This document shows, piece by piece, positions 8,912 to 17,191 of a DNA stretch of 49,300 bases (the stretch's first letter is position 1; each line of letters starts with the position of its first letter). Position numbers and translations under genes: made by a program. Origin of the DNA: Bradyrhizobiaceae bacterium (GTDB taxonomy: Bacteria > Pseudomonadota > Alphaproteobacteria > Rhizobiales > Xanthobacteraceae); the NCBI GenBank assembly GCA_003963145.1, contig RXJJ01000005.1, positions 104,365-153,664 on the forward strand. Reading direction: 5' to 3'. The notes under the pieces are model-generated. The model was not told the DNA's origin. It did not search any database and was given only the letters and a program-made list of their open reading frames with translations.

Positions 8912-11900
8912 CTAGCGCTTTTGTGCAGAAACAACGGCCTGAAAGAATTGCCGGGGATCGTCAAGGTAATCCAGAATACGGAAATGCCGTGTCCAGTTCG
9001 CTTTGATATACGCAGCGCTCATGATGGTATCGCCATAAATATCCAGATTGTTTGACGGCAAAAACAGGAACCCCGTTTTTTTCAGCTGCTCTTCCGCATC
9101 CGGAACGCGTGCAAGAGCATCCGAAAGCATCTGATACCATACATGCTCGGCCCTGGTTTCGTCATTCAAGCCTTTGACGAAATCATAGAACCGGCGCGGC
9201 TCAACCGTCGCCACAAACAATCCGCCCGGCCGCAGAACGCGCGCGATTTCTGGAATCCAGATATCCTGCACGTGTTTCGGCAGATGCGTAAACACGGAAT
9301 ATGCGTAGACAATATCGAACGTATGATCTGGATAAGGCAGCGTCCCCGTCGGGAGGATGGTGCGCAAATTCCCGATTCCGGTCTTACGTGCAGCCGTCAG
9401 ATATTTTTCCGAAACATCGACCCCGTGAATATTCGATGGATCCACGTCACGCCAGAAACAACGGATTATCCGCCCCCAGCCAGCGCCAAAATCGAGAATC
9501 TTCGTCTCCGGCTGGATCGGTCGCCGGATGTCTTCGGCCCGATCTTTAATCAAGGAGTAGAAGCCGAAAATTTCTCCGATAGCGGTTTCACCTGCCGATC
9601 CTACAGATTCAATCTGAATGTCATCGTCAGGGAATCCCGGCAGCGTGATTCCATCGACCACATTCGATTTAATGCTTCTCTTCAGCAGCGACAGCCATTC
9701 GGCATCGCTCAAACGCGACAAATACTTCGGCGAGCCCCGGATCGCAGCGATATCGCCATGCGCATTCTGACCTCCAGGCCACATCCTGCGGAACGCATTT
9801 CTCATTCGTTCCAGATCGGGATGTTCCTCCAAAACTTTCGCGTTTGCGTTGAAGAACAATTGTCCATGAGTCTTGTAGAGCTGAGCCTGCCCCATCCGAG
9901 CCAGAGGCGCCCTGCGCGCCGCCGAATAACTTTTCGATTTCGCGTGATAGATGAATGTATTGGTCGCGACGACGGACCATATTCCGGCGCGAAATGCACG
10001 CAAGCAATAATCGTTTTCCTCGCCGTAGCCATCCTTGAAGGCCACTTCATCGAAGTAGCCCAGGGAATTCAAAGTTTCGCGCGTGATACCGAAACAGAAC
10101 CCATGCACCATGGGCACTACCGGGAAATGGGCGTACGAAGCATTCTCGCAGAAGCGATCAACCTCGCCCGGATCGCAATTTTCCGGAAGCACATTCATCG
10201 CCGTCTGGTGAGTGAACGATTTGACATCCGGCAGAGATTGATAGCCGGCGGCGTTGGACATCGGGCTGACAATTCCCGCTCCCCGGGTCGAGAAAACGGC
10301 GTCGGCCATCTTTTCCGCCCAGCGGCCGCTCACGATCGTGTCGCTGTTCAGCAAGATCACGAGATCGGCGGTCGAGGCTTTAAGCCCCCTATTGGCACTT
10401 GTCGTATATCCGGCGCGCGCGTCATTTCTCAGTAACAGCGTCGACGGATTCTGTTTCGCGAACTCGGCGAGATAAGCCCCGGTCGGATCGTCGGAACCAT
10501 CGTCGACAATCAGCAGCCGATGCTTGTCACCGAGATAGCGGCAAACCGATTCCAGGCATATCTTGACGTCATGCAACGCGTTGTGAACGCAGACGACGAT
10601 ATCGATCGTCCTGTCGCTCACGCGGGCCAGGCGCTCCACGCTGACATCCTTATAGGCGAGATCATCGCCGCGATGGTTGTCGATGACCCTGTTGCAAACC
10701 TCCTCGAGCTTGGCCCTGAACACATCGAGACGGCATTTGTCGGGGGCCCGAAGCTTCGCCGCTTCACCCATCCGTTTCAAACGATCGGTGTCCTCGCAAA
10801 ACTCCTTGACGCATTGTGCGGCGACCTCAAGGTCCTTGAACGGAACAAGAAATCCCGTCACGTCATGCTCGACGAGTTCTTTCACCGCCCCCCAGTCGTA
10901 AGCGAGCGTCGGGCGGCCGGCGGCCATGCCTTCAAGCACCGTTCGCCCGAAAGACTCCTGGAACGACGACAGGCTGACAACAACATTGACCTGCCTGATC
11001 GCATCCAGCGCGGATGGCTGATAGTCAACGAAGCTGAGATTGTCGGGATAGTCTTTCATTCCGGAAAGATAGCTTTGAATCAAACTGCCATACTGTTGCC
11101 CGATGACAAGGAATCTTGCATTTGGAGCGATCTGTTTGCTCAGGCGTGCAAGCTCGATGAAATCTTCCACGCCCTTTTTAGGTTGATTGCTGCTGATCAA
11201 TCCGAATCTGACCAAACCATCCGTGAGATCGTTCGGTATGTCGAAGGGTTCCGGGTCGATAACGTTGGGAATGACGACGACGTCGTGGCAGTCCACGAAG
11301 CTTTCAGCCGTCGCTTTTGAGTTTGCAATGATGCAATCACTCGATCGCTCGATCTGGCCTGCGATCTGCTCCGCATCAAACCCGATAAATGCCTGCATAT
11401 CGGGGTCGCGCGTTACAATCTCGCGCGCATGAACGATCGCAGGCACGTTCCGGAATCGTGCCGCTACCAGCGGAGCCCGGATCACCACCGTGTTGGCATA
11501 GACCAGATCGGGATGGACGCGGTCGATAACCGAAACAAATGATTCAACAGACTCAATCGCTTCGTAGGATTTCCATTTGCGCGATTCCCACTGTCTATAT
11601 GGAAACACATGGATTTCGGTGACGTGTTTCTTGAGCTGCTCGATATACCCGGCATTCAGGCTGTTCTGCAGTGTCGCGACGACATTGAAGCCCGCGTCGT
11701 CCAGTGCGGCGGCGACATCAAGCAAACTTCTTTCCGCACCAAAAACCTTGGGGCCGGTATGGTGAGAACATAGCAAAATCGTTTTCGCATTCTGCTGCTT
11801 CGTTCGCGCACCATTTATAATTTTCCAGGTGCCCAGCTCCCCTGTGCGGACGGCAGCATCGTTGCCGCTATAGTCCAAGGCCACTGCGGCGCACGTCTCA

Positions 11901-14362
11901 AGATACGCATAGCCGAAGCGCTTGTCGGGCTCCAGATATGCACCCTCCGCCCATTCGTTCCAGGCGTTTACGAAAACGAGGCGCTCATCTTCAGGGTTGT
12001 TGATGGCGCGTGAAAATGCATGGTGAAGCCATTCGTGGAAAAGCGACGGCGTCGAACCATGAATAATTTCACCATTCGTGGGCCGGCGTGCCGAATTGTC
12101 CCACGACGGCATGACGCCGGGGTGGACCTTCCGGCCATCATCGGCACGCTTTTCCTTTTCCGAGACAACGATGTCCGCATATTGCCTGACGCGCCAGCCG
12201 GTGCGCAGCGGAGACATCGCAATCCCATCCTGAACATTCGGCACATGGATGGCGTGAGGAGGAAATTCCGACAGCGCATCGAAGCCGCATGCCTCGTAAT
12301 CATCGAATCCAAAGGCATTCGTCGCGATCAAATACAGGCCGGGATAACCGAGATCCTCGGCGATCCGTCTCCAGCGCGCTGTCGTTGCGGCGGCATCCTT
12401 GAGAATCGCGGGACGATAGACCGTGAGAACCGGCTTGCCGCCGATCTTCAGATATCGCTCGTCCCTGAAATACTTGTCGATGTAACGCAGGAACGCTTCA
12501 TCGTCCTCGTCCGAATGGCTTTGCGCCATCAGAATATCGTTCTCGCTTCCATCCCAGCGGCGCGACCAGTTTTCGTTTGCCCAACATAGGCAGAACGGCA
12601 AATCGAGAGTCTTGTCGTTCAGGAAGTTTTCCAGCGGCGCTTCGAGCAGCCGCTTTCCGCCGAACCAGTAGAAATGAAAACAGAACGCCGAAATTCCGTA
12701 CAATCTCGCCAGTTCGACCTGCCGTCGCATCACGTCCGGAACGCGCAGATCGTAATAGCCGAGCTCGCCGGGTCTGCGCGGCTGATAATGGCCCTCAAAA
12801 AGCGGGAACGCGCGGACCACGTTTCGCCATTCGGTGAAACCCTTGCCCCACCACTGATCGTTCTCCGGGATCGTGTGAAACTGGGGAAGGTAATATGCAA
12901 TCAGCTGAACGTCGCCGGTCTCTGCCTTCTCGCTCGCGAGGTCCGTATATCCCGGCGCTTTTTTTTCGCTCAGCGCATTTTGGACATACTCCTCAAACAA
13001 TGCGGCTTCGAGGTTCTGCGAAGCCCTTATGCTTGGATATCTATGCCCGCTGAAGTTCGGCTGCCCTTCCACGGCTCCCGCAATGGCTGCGAGATAGGCA
13101 TAGCCATATTTGTTGTCGGGTTCGAGATAGGCCCCTTCCGCCCATTCGTTCCAGGCATTGATGAAAATGAATTTTTCGCCCGCAGGGTTCTCGTTCGCGC
13201 GGGCAAAACAAACATCGAGCCATTTGCGGAACAAGGTAGGAGAAGCATCGTAAAAGATGGTTCCGTCATGCGGCCTTCTCGCGCTGTTATCCCAGCCAGG
13301 TATGATACCCGGATGGACGACACCCTTGGGCAGGACTTTCTGCTCCTCATATGCAACCAGCGCCGGATAGGAAAAAAGAAGACCGTCTTTCCACTTTGAG
13401 GTGACTTGCACCGTTTTTGATTGAGCGATCTTCGTATTGTGCGGCGGAAATTCCGAAAGCGCGTCGAAGCCGAATTTTCCGTAATCTGTGAATCCAAAAG
13501 AATTCGCGGCAATTAGATAGATGCCCGGAAAACCCATTTTCCTGATTTCCTGACGCCAGCGCCGTGCCGTTGCTGCGATGTCCGGAAAGATCGAGGGACG
13601 ATAGATCGTCAGGATAGGCTTGCCATCGACCTTCATATAACGAGGGTCGGCGAAATATTTGCCCAGATAGCGAATGAACTCGATATCGTCCTCCGGCGAA
13701 TGCGCCTGAGCACGAATGAGTTCGTTCATGCCGCCGTCCCATTTGCGGGTCCAATTCTCGTTGGCCCAGCACAACGAGAATTCGATATCGAGATTCTTGT
13801 TATTGAGGAAATGATCGATCGGCAGCTCGAGCAGCCGATCGCCTCCAAACCAATAGAAGTGAAAGCAGAAGGCCGAGACGCCGTGCAACTTCGCCAGCTC
13901 GACCTGCCGTTCCATCACGGCCGGAACGCGAAGATCGTAATAACCGAGTTCACCCGGCACGCGTGGCTGGTAGTGTCCTTCGAAATGCGGAAACGCCCGG
14001 GTGACGTTTCGCCATTCTGTAAAGCCCTTCCCCCACGCCAAATCGTTTTCAGCAATAGGATGAAACTGCGGCAGATAGTAAGCGACGACTTTTGCCGCTC
14101 CTGCCCGCGGTTGAACTGGCTGCGTCCTGCACTCGACATAATCGGACGCCGGAAATTTGCCCGTCGAATTCTTCACGAATTGTTGGTACAGACGCGCATA
14201 GGCACGACGATTTACGCCGACCTCCTCATTGGACTGCGGAATGTCCTGTGTTTTGGACCGGCGCCATTGCTTTCTCCTTTTCGAGGAAAAAGGGTAACGC
14301 CAGATTGCACGCCAATTCAAAAAACGCTGGTGATTTTTTTTACGTGACGATCCTTGTCCCAT
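8912..14362 (-). CDS. Giant WbsX-WbsX-GT4-GT2-methyltransferase fusion
   Basis: A 1,816-residue multidomain glycan-assembly protein. Two tandem WbsX (GH99-like) domains cover about residues 90-430 and 485-830; each has AYYLPQFH, WGKGFTEWRNV, CWANENW and FVNAWNEWAEGAYLEPD motifs. A GT-B family 4 glycosyltransferase follows (about 860-1230, with SSNQPKKGVEDFIELA and SFQESFGRTVLEGMAAG), then a GT-A family 2 transferase (about 1252-1500, IDIVVCVHN, IVDDGSDD, and a GYGEENDYCLR metal/catalytic region), and finally a class I methyltransferase (about 1620-1735, KILDFGAGWGRI). No signal peptide or membrane helix is seen, so it is probably cytoplasmic. The ATG at 14362 has AGGTGGGC upstream and is preferred to the GTG at 14368. 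It may build and cap one oligosaccharide exported by the ABC transporter. Confidence 0.9.
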   Translation of the reverse strand: MGQGSSRKKNHQRFLNWRAIWRYPFSSKRRKQWRRSKTQDIPQSNEEVGVNRRAYARLYQQFVKNSTGKFPASDYVECRTQPVQPRAGAAKVVAYYLPQFHPIAENDLAWGKGFTEWRNVTRAFPHFEGHYQPRVPGELGYYDLRVPAVMERQVELAKLHGVSAFCFHFYWFGGDRLLELPIDHFLNNKNLDIEFSLCWANENWTRKWDGGMNELIRAQAHSPEDDIEFIRYLGKYFADPRYMKVDGKPILTIYRPSIFPDIAATARRWRQEIRKMGFPGIYLIAANSFGFTDYGKFGFDALSEFPPHNTKIAQSKTVQVTSKWKDGLLFSYPALVAYEEQKVLPKGVVHPGIIPGWDNSARRPHDGTIFYDASPTLFRKWLDVCFARANENPAGEKFIFINAWNEWAEGAYLEPDNKYGYAYLAAIAGAVEGQPNFSGHRYPSIRASQNLEAALFEEYVQNALSEKKAPGYTDLASEKAETGDVQLIAYYLPQFHTIPENDQWWGKGFTEWRNVVRAFPLFEGHYQPRRPGELGYYDLRVPDVMRRQVELARLYGISAFCFHFYWFGGKRLLEAPLENFLNDKTLDLPFCLCWANENWSRRWDGSENDILMAQSHSDEDDEAFLRYIDKYFRDERYLKIGGKPVLTVYRPAILKDAAATTARWRRIAEDLGYPGLYLIATNAFGFDDYEACGFDALSEFPPHAIHVPNVQDGIAMSPLRTGWRVRQYADIVVSEKEKRADDGRKVHPGVMPSWDNSARRPTNGEIIHGSTPSLFHEWLHHAFSRAINNPEDERLVFVNAWNEWAEGAYLEPDKRFGYAYLETCAAVALDYSGNDAAVRTGELGTWKIINGARTKQQNAKTILLCSHHTGPKVFGAERSLLDVAAALDDAGFNVVATLQNSLNAGYIEQLKKHVTEIHVFPYRQWESRKWKSYEAIESVESFVSVIDRVHPDLVYANTVVIRAPLVAARFRNVPAIVHAREIVTRDPDMQAFIGFDAEQIAGQIERSSDCIIANSKATAESFVDCHDVVVIPNVIDPEPFDIPNDLTDGLVRFGLISSNQPKKGVEDFIELARLSKQIAPNARFLVIGQQYGSLIQSYLSGMKDYPDNLSFVDYQPSALDAIRQVNVVVSLSSFQESFGRTVLEGMAAGRPTLAYDWGAVKELVEHDVTGFLVPFKDLEVAAQCVKEFCEDTDRLKRMGEAAKLRAPDKCRLDVFRAKLEEVCNRVIDNHRGDDLAYKDVSVERLARVSDRTIDIVVCVHNALHDVKICLESVCRYLGDKHRLLIVDDGSDDPTGAYLAEFAKQNPSTLLLRNDARAGYTTSANRGLKASTADLVILLNSDTIVSGRWAEKMADAVFSTRGAGIVSPMSNAAGYQSLPDVKSFTHQTAMNVLPENCDPGEVDRFCENASYAHFPVVPMVHGFCFGITRETLNSLGYFDEVAFKDGYGEENDYCLRAFRAGIWSVVATNTFIYHAKSKSYSAARRAPLARMGQAQLYKTHGQLFFNANAKVLEEHPDLERMRNAFRRMWPGGQNAHGDIAAIRGSPKYLSRLSDAEWLSLLKRSIKSNVVDGITLPGFPDDDIQIESVGSAGETAIGEIFGFYSLIKDRAEDIRRPIQPETKILDFGAGWGRIIRCFWRDVDPSNIHGVDVSEKYLTAARKTGIGNLRTILPTGTLPYPDHTFDIVYAYSVFTHLPKHVQDIWIPEIARVLRPGGLFVATVEPRRFYDFVKGLNDETRAEHVWYQMLSDALARVPDAEEQLKKTGFLFLPSNNLDIYGDTIMSAAYIKANWTRHFRILDYLDDPRQFFQAVVSAQKR

Positions 14363-15054
14363 GCCCACCTAACATTCCAATTCCAACAGCCTTGGTGTCG
14401 AAAAGCTTATTGGTGCGCTCGCATCTCCGTACAGGCGCACTGAAATAATACTTTCGACATAGGCGACGTTGGAAGCAGCCCCCCGGCTGTCGTTTTCCCA
14501 AAGCAGATATTTCTCGACTCACAGAGCTCTAGCAAACCGGGTGCCAAAGACGATTACTAGCTGCGCACGCTCCCCTCACCAATACGTGACCAATTCCGCA
14601 AAGACGGATGCCGTTGCATCGCGGGAGCACGCCGTTACTTCTGGTTAAGTCGCGAACCGGAGTAGTTCGACTGCGACGTAACGGTTCCCCACATGAGGTC
14701 GGTTCCAATGCCGATCAGGCCGGAGCCGATCTGTTTGTCGTAGCCGGTTTCAAGACCAAGCAGATTGCCCGACGTTGAATACCTTGCGTCCGGCCCTGTA
14801 AAAGTCTCCGAAGGGACGAACGCGAAATTGATTGTTCCAACCTGGCTACGCATTTTCTCACTGACCATTCGTCCGTCTCGATCATAGGCCGGTGTAGCCA
14901 CACAATCCGGGAGGCGAAGCCCATTTTGAGATGCATGCATCACACGGCGAATTTCTCTCGCGTGTGCCGTGACGTTGACGTGACGTTGAATGCGGCTTGG
15001 TCAACCAGACGGACAAATCGTCGGCGATCTCGTTGCCTACGCAACTTGAAGGCT
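14363..15054. other. Gene-poor gap between glycan island and tRNA
   Basis: About 690 bases without a complete convincing gene. The left part should hold the promoter of the leftward glycan genes. The right part contains a short open frame resembling a piece of an outer-membrane barrel (listed separately). This looks like decayed or intergenic chromosomal DNA next to the prophage. Confidence 0.5.
14635..14943 (-). pseudogene. Possible remnant of an outer-membrane beta-barrel protein
   Basis: An open frame of about 100 codons whose second half (NLLGLETGYDKQIGSGLIGI and the following residues) alternates glycines, aromatics and polar residues as in the first hairpin of small outer-membrane barrels or porin-like proteins. 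There is no signal peptide in frame and the chain stops after only one hairpin. If real it is a truncated fragment; it may equally be chance. Confidence 0.3.
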
Positions 15055-15128
15055 TGGCTGGGGGACTAGGATTCGAACCTAGACAGGCAGAGTCAGAGTC
15101 TGCAGTCCTACCATTAGACGATCCCCCA
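15055..15128 (-). tRNA. tRNA-Gln (anticodon CUG)
   Basis: Read on the minus strand, this 74-base gene folds as a complete cloverleaf. The acceptor stem is TGGGGGA with TCCCCCA, followed by an encoded GCCA. The D arm is GTC-TAATGGTAG-GAC. The anticodon stem is GCAGA/TCTGC with loop CTCTGAC, giving anticodon CTG (reads CAG, glutamine). The T arm is CTAGG-TTCGAAT-CCTAG. It adjoins the prophage, but the prophage lies on its 5' side, which is not the usual geometry for integration into a tRNA 3' end. Confidence 0.95.
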
Positions 15129-15264
15129 AGAACTCTGCAAGAAAATCAATTACTTAGCAGAATCGTTTTGCAATCGCGCGAGGGCCCATTTTGCAAACCT
15201 GTTCTTGATGTGAGCCTTATGGGGGCCGGATCGGCCCGCGTCAACCTTTCTGAAATATACCCCT

Positions 15265-15293
15265 GTTCACGACCTGTTCTATGACCTTATAAT
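15265..15293 (+). promoter_or_regulatory. LexA-type box over promoter of left-end mini-operon
   Basis: GTTC-ACGACCT-GTTC at 15265-15279 is a perfect copy of the direct-repeat LexA box known from Alphaproteobacteria. A perfect TATAAT (-10) follows at 15288-15293, so the box covers the expected -35 region. The predicted transcript starts at or next to the ATG at 15302, which has no Shine-Dalgarno, so the message may be leaderless. Repression by LexA and SOS induction are inferred from the motif. Confidence 0.6.
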
Positions 15294-15301
15294 GCCCGCC
15301 C

Positions 15302-15463
15302 ATGAGCGATATTTTCAAAATCATCTCCCCCCGCCCGATTCCGAAAGCGCACCTGAGCGACGTTCAGGGCCGCGCAATCGACAACCCGAAAGTGCTGAGG
15401 GGTTTCGAGCGAGTGGTTGAGCAAACCGGAATACTCGAGCCGGACAAGAAAGAATCCGCCTGA
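15302..15463 (+). CDS. Small phage protein under a LexA-type promoter
   Basis: A 53-residue, charged, soluble-looking protein opening MSDIFKIISPRPIPKAHL. It is the first gene at the left end of the prophage and runs against the late genes. Its stop overlaps the next ATG (TGATG), so the two genes form an operon. No family is recognised. A LexA-type box and a perfect TATAAT lie just upstream. SOS-controlled phage peptides of this kind can be antirepressors or host-division inhibitors; that is a hypothesis here. Confidence 0.6.
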   Translation: MSDIFKIISPRPIPKAHLSDVQGRAIDNPKVLRGFERVVEQTGILEPDKKESA

Positions 15464-15684
15464 TGTCATTCCTGTTTCATCCCAGCCGGGACCAGCTCGA
15501 TATCCTTCAATGGCACGTCGAGACTTGGACTATGACGGGAAGTTTGGACCGCATCGAGGCGATGTGCACTAGCCCTGCGATGGCCAGAGCCGCCTACGCG
15601 GCGGCAATCAAGGAATGGCCCGAGAAGTCAATCACGTTGCGGCAGGGCAGCCGGGTCTTGGAAGAATACGCGCCTCTCAAATAA
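15463..15684 (+). CDS. Small phage protein, second gene of LexA-type operon
   Basis: A 73-residue soluble protein (MSFLFHPSRDQLDILQWHVE...) with no recognised domain. The run of helical, Trp-containing sequence suggests a compact alpha fold. It starts inside the stop codon of the 53-residue gene upstream and ends five bases before a hairpin that serves as the terminator for the opposing minus-strand genes. Function unknown; co-expression with its neighbour is inferred from the overlap. Confidence 0.6.
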   Translation: MSFLFHPSRDQLDILQWHVETWTMTGSLDRIEAMCTSPAMARAAYAAAIKEWPEKSITLRQGSRVLEEYAPLK

Positions 15685-15718
15685 AAAAGCCGCGCCATCC
15701 CGTTAAGGACAGCGCGGC
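15683..15718 (-). terminator. Rho-independent terminator of the lysis/accessory block
   Basis: Read on the minus strand, GCCGCGC pairs with GCGCGGC across a 15-base loop, followed by UUUUUUAU. It lies after the last leftward gene and also just after the convergent plus-strand mini-operon, so it may stop both. Confidence 0.75.
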
Positions 15719-15763
15719 GTTCAGTCTGGGAGGTTGCCTGAATTCCGTCAGGCGGCGGATCAG

Positions 15764-15985
15764 TTATGCGACGGGAAGGCCGTCGAGCATGTAGCGCACC
15801 ATCGCATCTGCCTGCGTAGCATCGAAAAGATTGGTGCCGCTCGGTTCGTAGAGCGCGGGGTGCGCCGTGTGTGCGTTATAAGGCTCCTTGTCGAAGCTGA
15901 TGCCGCAATCCGGATTGAATGTATCGCGCGGAAGTTTCCAGCCAAGGAAACGGTTCACCATATGCTTGATCTGATCTTCGGTCAT
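15764..15985 (-). CDS. Conserved small phage protein
   Basis: A 73-residue protein (MTEDQIKHMVNRFLGWKLP ... FDATQADAMVRYMLDGLP). Proteins of this shape, with an N-terminal MVxRFLxWKLP motif and a C-terminal DATQAxAMVRYM motif, recur in proteobacterial phages, but no function is known to me. It is the last gene of the leftward block, 21 bases after its neighbour. Confidence 0.75.
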   Translation of the reverse strand: MTEDQIKHMVNRFLGWKLPRDTFNPDCGISFDKEPYNAHTAHPALYEPSGTNLFDATQADAMVRYMLDGLPVA

Positions 15986-16005
15986 TTCATTCTCCTATTT
16001 TAGGC

Positions 16006-16224
16006 TCACCGACGCGGCCCATTTCTCGTCATGCGCTCAATCGGAAATTCAAGCTGCGCCATCCACTTGAACGGATACGGACCGCGATCCATGCGCCACG
16101 CGCCGAATGGATAGGCATGACCTGAAATGTTCGCCCACCACCAACCATTGAGACCTTGATAGACGCAGAAATGTTTGCCGCTATACGGCTGGACAATCGC
16201 TGGCGGGCACTGATCTATTGGCAT
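16006..16224 (-). CDS. Hypothetical phage protein, Trp-rich
   Basis: A 72-residue protein with many aromatics (GLNGWWWANISGHAYPFGAW). No family is recognised. It lies 45 bases after the diphosphohydrolase gene and is co-directional with the block. It could be a small beta-sheet protein; function unknown. Confidence 0.55.
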   Translation of the reverse strand: MPIDQCPPAIVQPYSGKHFCVYQGLNGWWWANISGHAYPFGAWRMDRGPYPFKWMAQLEFPIERMTRNGPRR

Positions 16225-16269
16225 GATTACGACGCTGCTCGCTGTTGCCGGATAACCGTCCGGCGCGGG

Positions 16270-16614
16270 TTACATGGGCGGTCGGTTGTCCTCGCCGATC
16301 TTGCGCTGATCATAAACGCAAAGGCCGATCGCGTTCCACGCAGCCATCGCCATGTGGTGGCACCCAGTCTCAGGATCGTGCGTCTCGCCGCCCCAGAACT
16401 TCCACGCGTGACGCATCATTGAACCGAACATGCGAGACCAAGCCATGCCTTTTAACCAGTTGTGGTCTGCATACTTGGCGGCGCCAACCGTGTAGACCCG
16501 CGCCAGCGCTTCCAACCCGTCCGGCGGTAGCAGTTCGTAGCGAATTTTGTCGGCGTCGAAGCGCAGTGCAGGGTCGTGCCGCTGTTGAGCGGTCATGCGA
16601 ATTGGTTTCTTCAT
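16270..16614 (-). CDS. dATP/dGTP diphosphohydrolase-like protein (MazZ-type N-terminal domain)
   Basis: A 114-residue protein matching the phage dATP/dGTP diphosphohydrolase domain. The motif order is LRFDADKIRYELLPPDGLEA, VYTVGAAKYADHNWLKGM, SRMFGSMMRHAWKFWGGE, and DPETGCHHMAMAAWNA; the acidic and histidine residues fit an all-alpha NTP pyrophosphatase metal site. Such enzymes adjust the nucleotide pool; in Z-genome phages one removes dATP and dGTP. No PurZ-like partner is in the window, so base replacement is not supported. The ATG at 16614 overlaps the stop of the DUF4406 gene (ATGA) and is chosen over a longer start inside that gene. Confidence 0.8.
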   Translation of the reverse strand: MKKPIRMTAQQRHDPALRFDADKIRYELLPPDGLEALARVYTVGAAKYADHNWLKGMAWSRMFGSMMRHAWKFWGGETHDPETGCHHMAMAAWNAIGLCVYDQRKIGEDNRPPM

Positions 16615-16961
16615 AGCTCGATCACCTTTAAGCCCAGAGCGATTGCGGTGGCGCGCTCGGCCTGCGCGCCCTTGCTGTGTTCCCATCCGGGCAACATCGC
16701 GATGGCATCGGCTTCGCCGCAAATATACGCGAGGTCCGCGCCGAGAGCTTCGCGCAGATTGAAGCCGTGTTCCTTTGCTGCCTTTTCTTCGCAGCCTTCA
16801 AAGTTGCCCTTGGAAATATCGGTACCGTGACGCTCGTTATCTCGCTCGGCCGGATTGAATACCGAGTGACCTTCGGCGCGCAGCCTATCGGCCGCCGCAT
16901 TGAATGCTGGGAAATTGAACTCCGGGATGCCGCGCATGGGACCGGCAACATAGATTTTCAT
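16611..16961 (-). CDS. DUF4406 / nucleoside deoxyribosyltransferase-like protein
   Basis: A 116-residue protein of the DUF4406 type, related to nucleoside 2-deoxyribosyltransferases. It opens with MKIYVAGPMRGIPEFNFPAF, the usual YVAGPMRG motif, and carries a LPGWEHSKGAQAERATAIA motif near the C-terminus. Its pairing with a deoxynucleotide diphosphohydrolase suggests a role in nucleotide or nucleoside metabolism, perhaps as a base-modification or signal-degrading enzyme. The ATG at 16961 has AGAAGGA seven bases upstream. Confidence 0.8.
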   Translation of the reverse strand: MKIYVAGPMRGIPEFNFPAFNAAADRLRAEGHSVFNPAERDNERHGTDISKGNFEGCEEKAAKEHGFNLREALGADLAYICGEADAIAMLPGWEHSKGAQAERATAIALGLKVIEL

Positions 16962-16963
16962 GC

Positions 16964-17191
16964 TCAATCCTTCTCTTTGCTGAATTTCAGTTTCCGCCGT
17001 GACGCTGCTGTCAGGCGATGATCTACCGTGAGTTTCATTTGAATTGTTGCGCCCTTGATCGGGCGCTTGTCTTTATCCACGACAACAAACACGTAGCGAT
17101 GGGTGAGACCGCAATCGCAGCACTGGTCGATGTATTTGCGGGTTGGCTCTATCCATTCGCCGTCATGGATTTGTTGGTAGCCGCGAGTCAT
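16964..17191 (-). CDS. Conserved phage protein with CxxC
   Basis: A 75-residue protein containing QCCDCGLTHRYVFVVV, a cysteine pair followed by a beta strand, which suggests a small metal-binding fold. Similar proteins opening with a short W-containing segment and this CCDCGLxH motif are common in alphaproteobacterial phages. It overlaps the metallophosphoesterase stop by ATGA. Function unknown. Confidence 0.7.
   Translation of the reverse strand: MTRGYQQIHDGEWIEPTRKYIDQCCDCGLTHRYVFVVVDKDKRPIKGATIQMKLTVDHRLTAASRRKLKFSKEKD

Noticed and set aside
9143-10435. Plus-strand frame of 430 codons inside the giant glycosyltransferase gene
   Set aside because: The minus-strand frame has clear GT2 and methyltransferase motifs. 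The plus-strand product has no recognisable domain and is Arg-rich, as antisense frames in this DNA are.
16270-16614. Evidence for a Z-base (2-aminoadenine) genome from the MazZ-like gene
   Set aside because: The adenylosuccinate synthetase-like PurZ needed for this pathway is not seen in the window; diphosphohydrolases of this type also occur in phages with normal bases.
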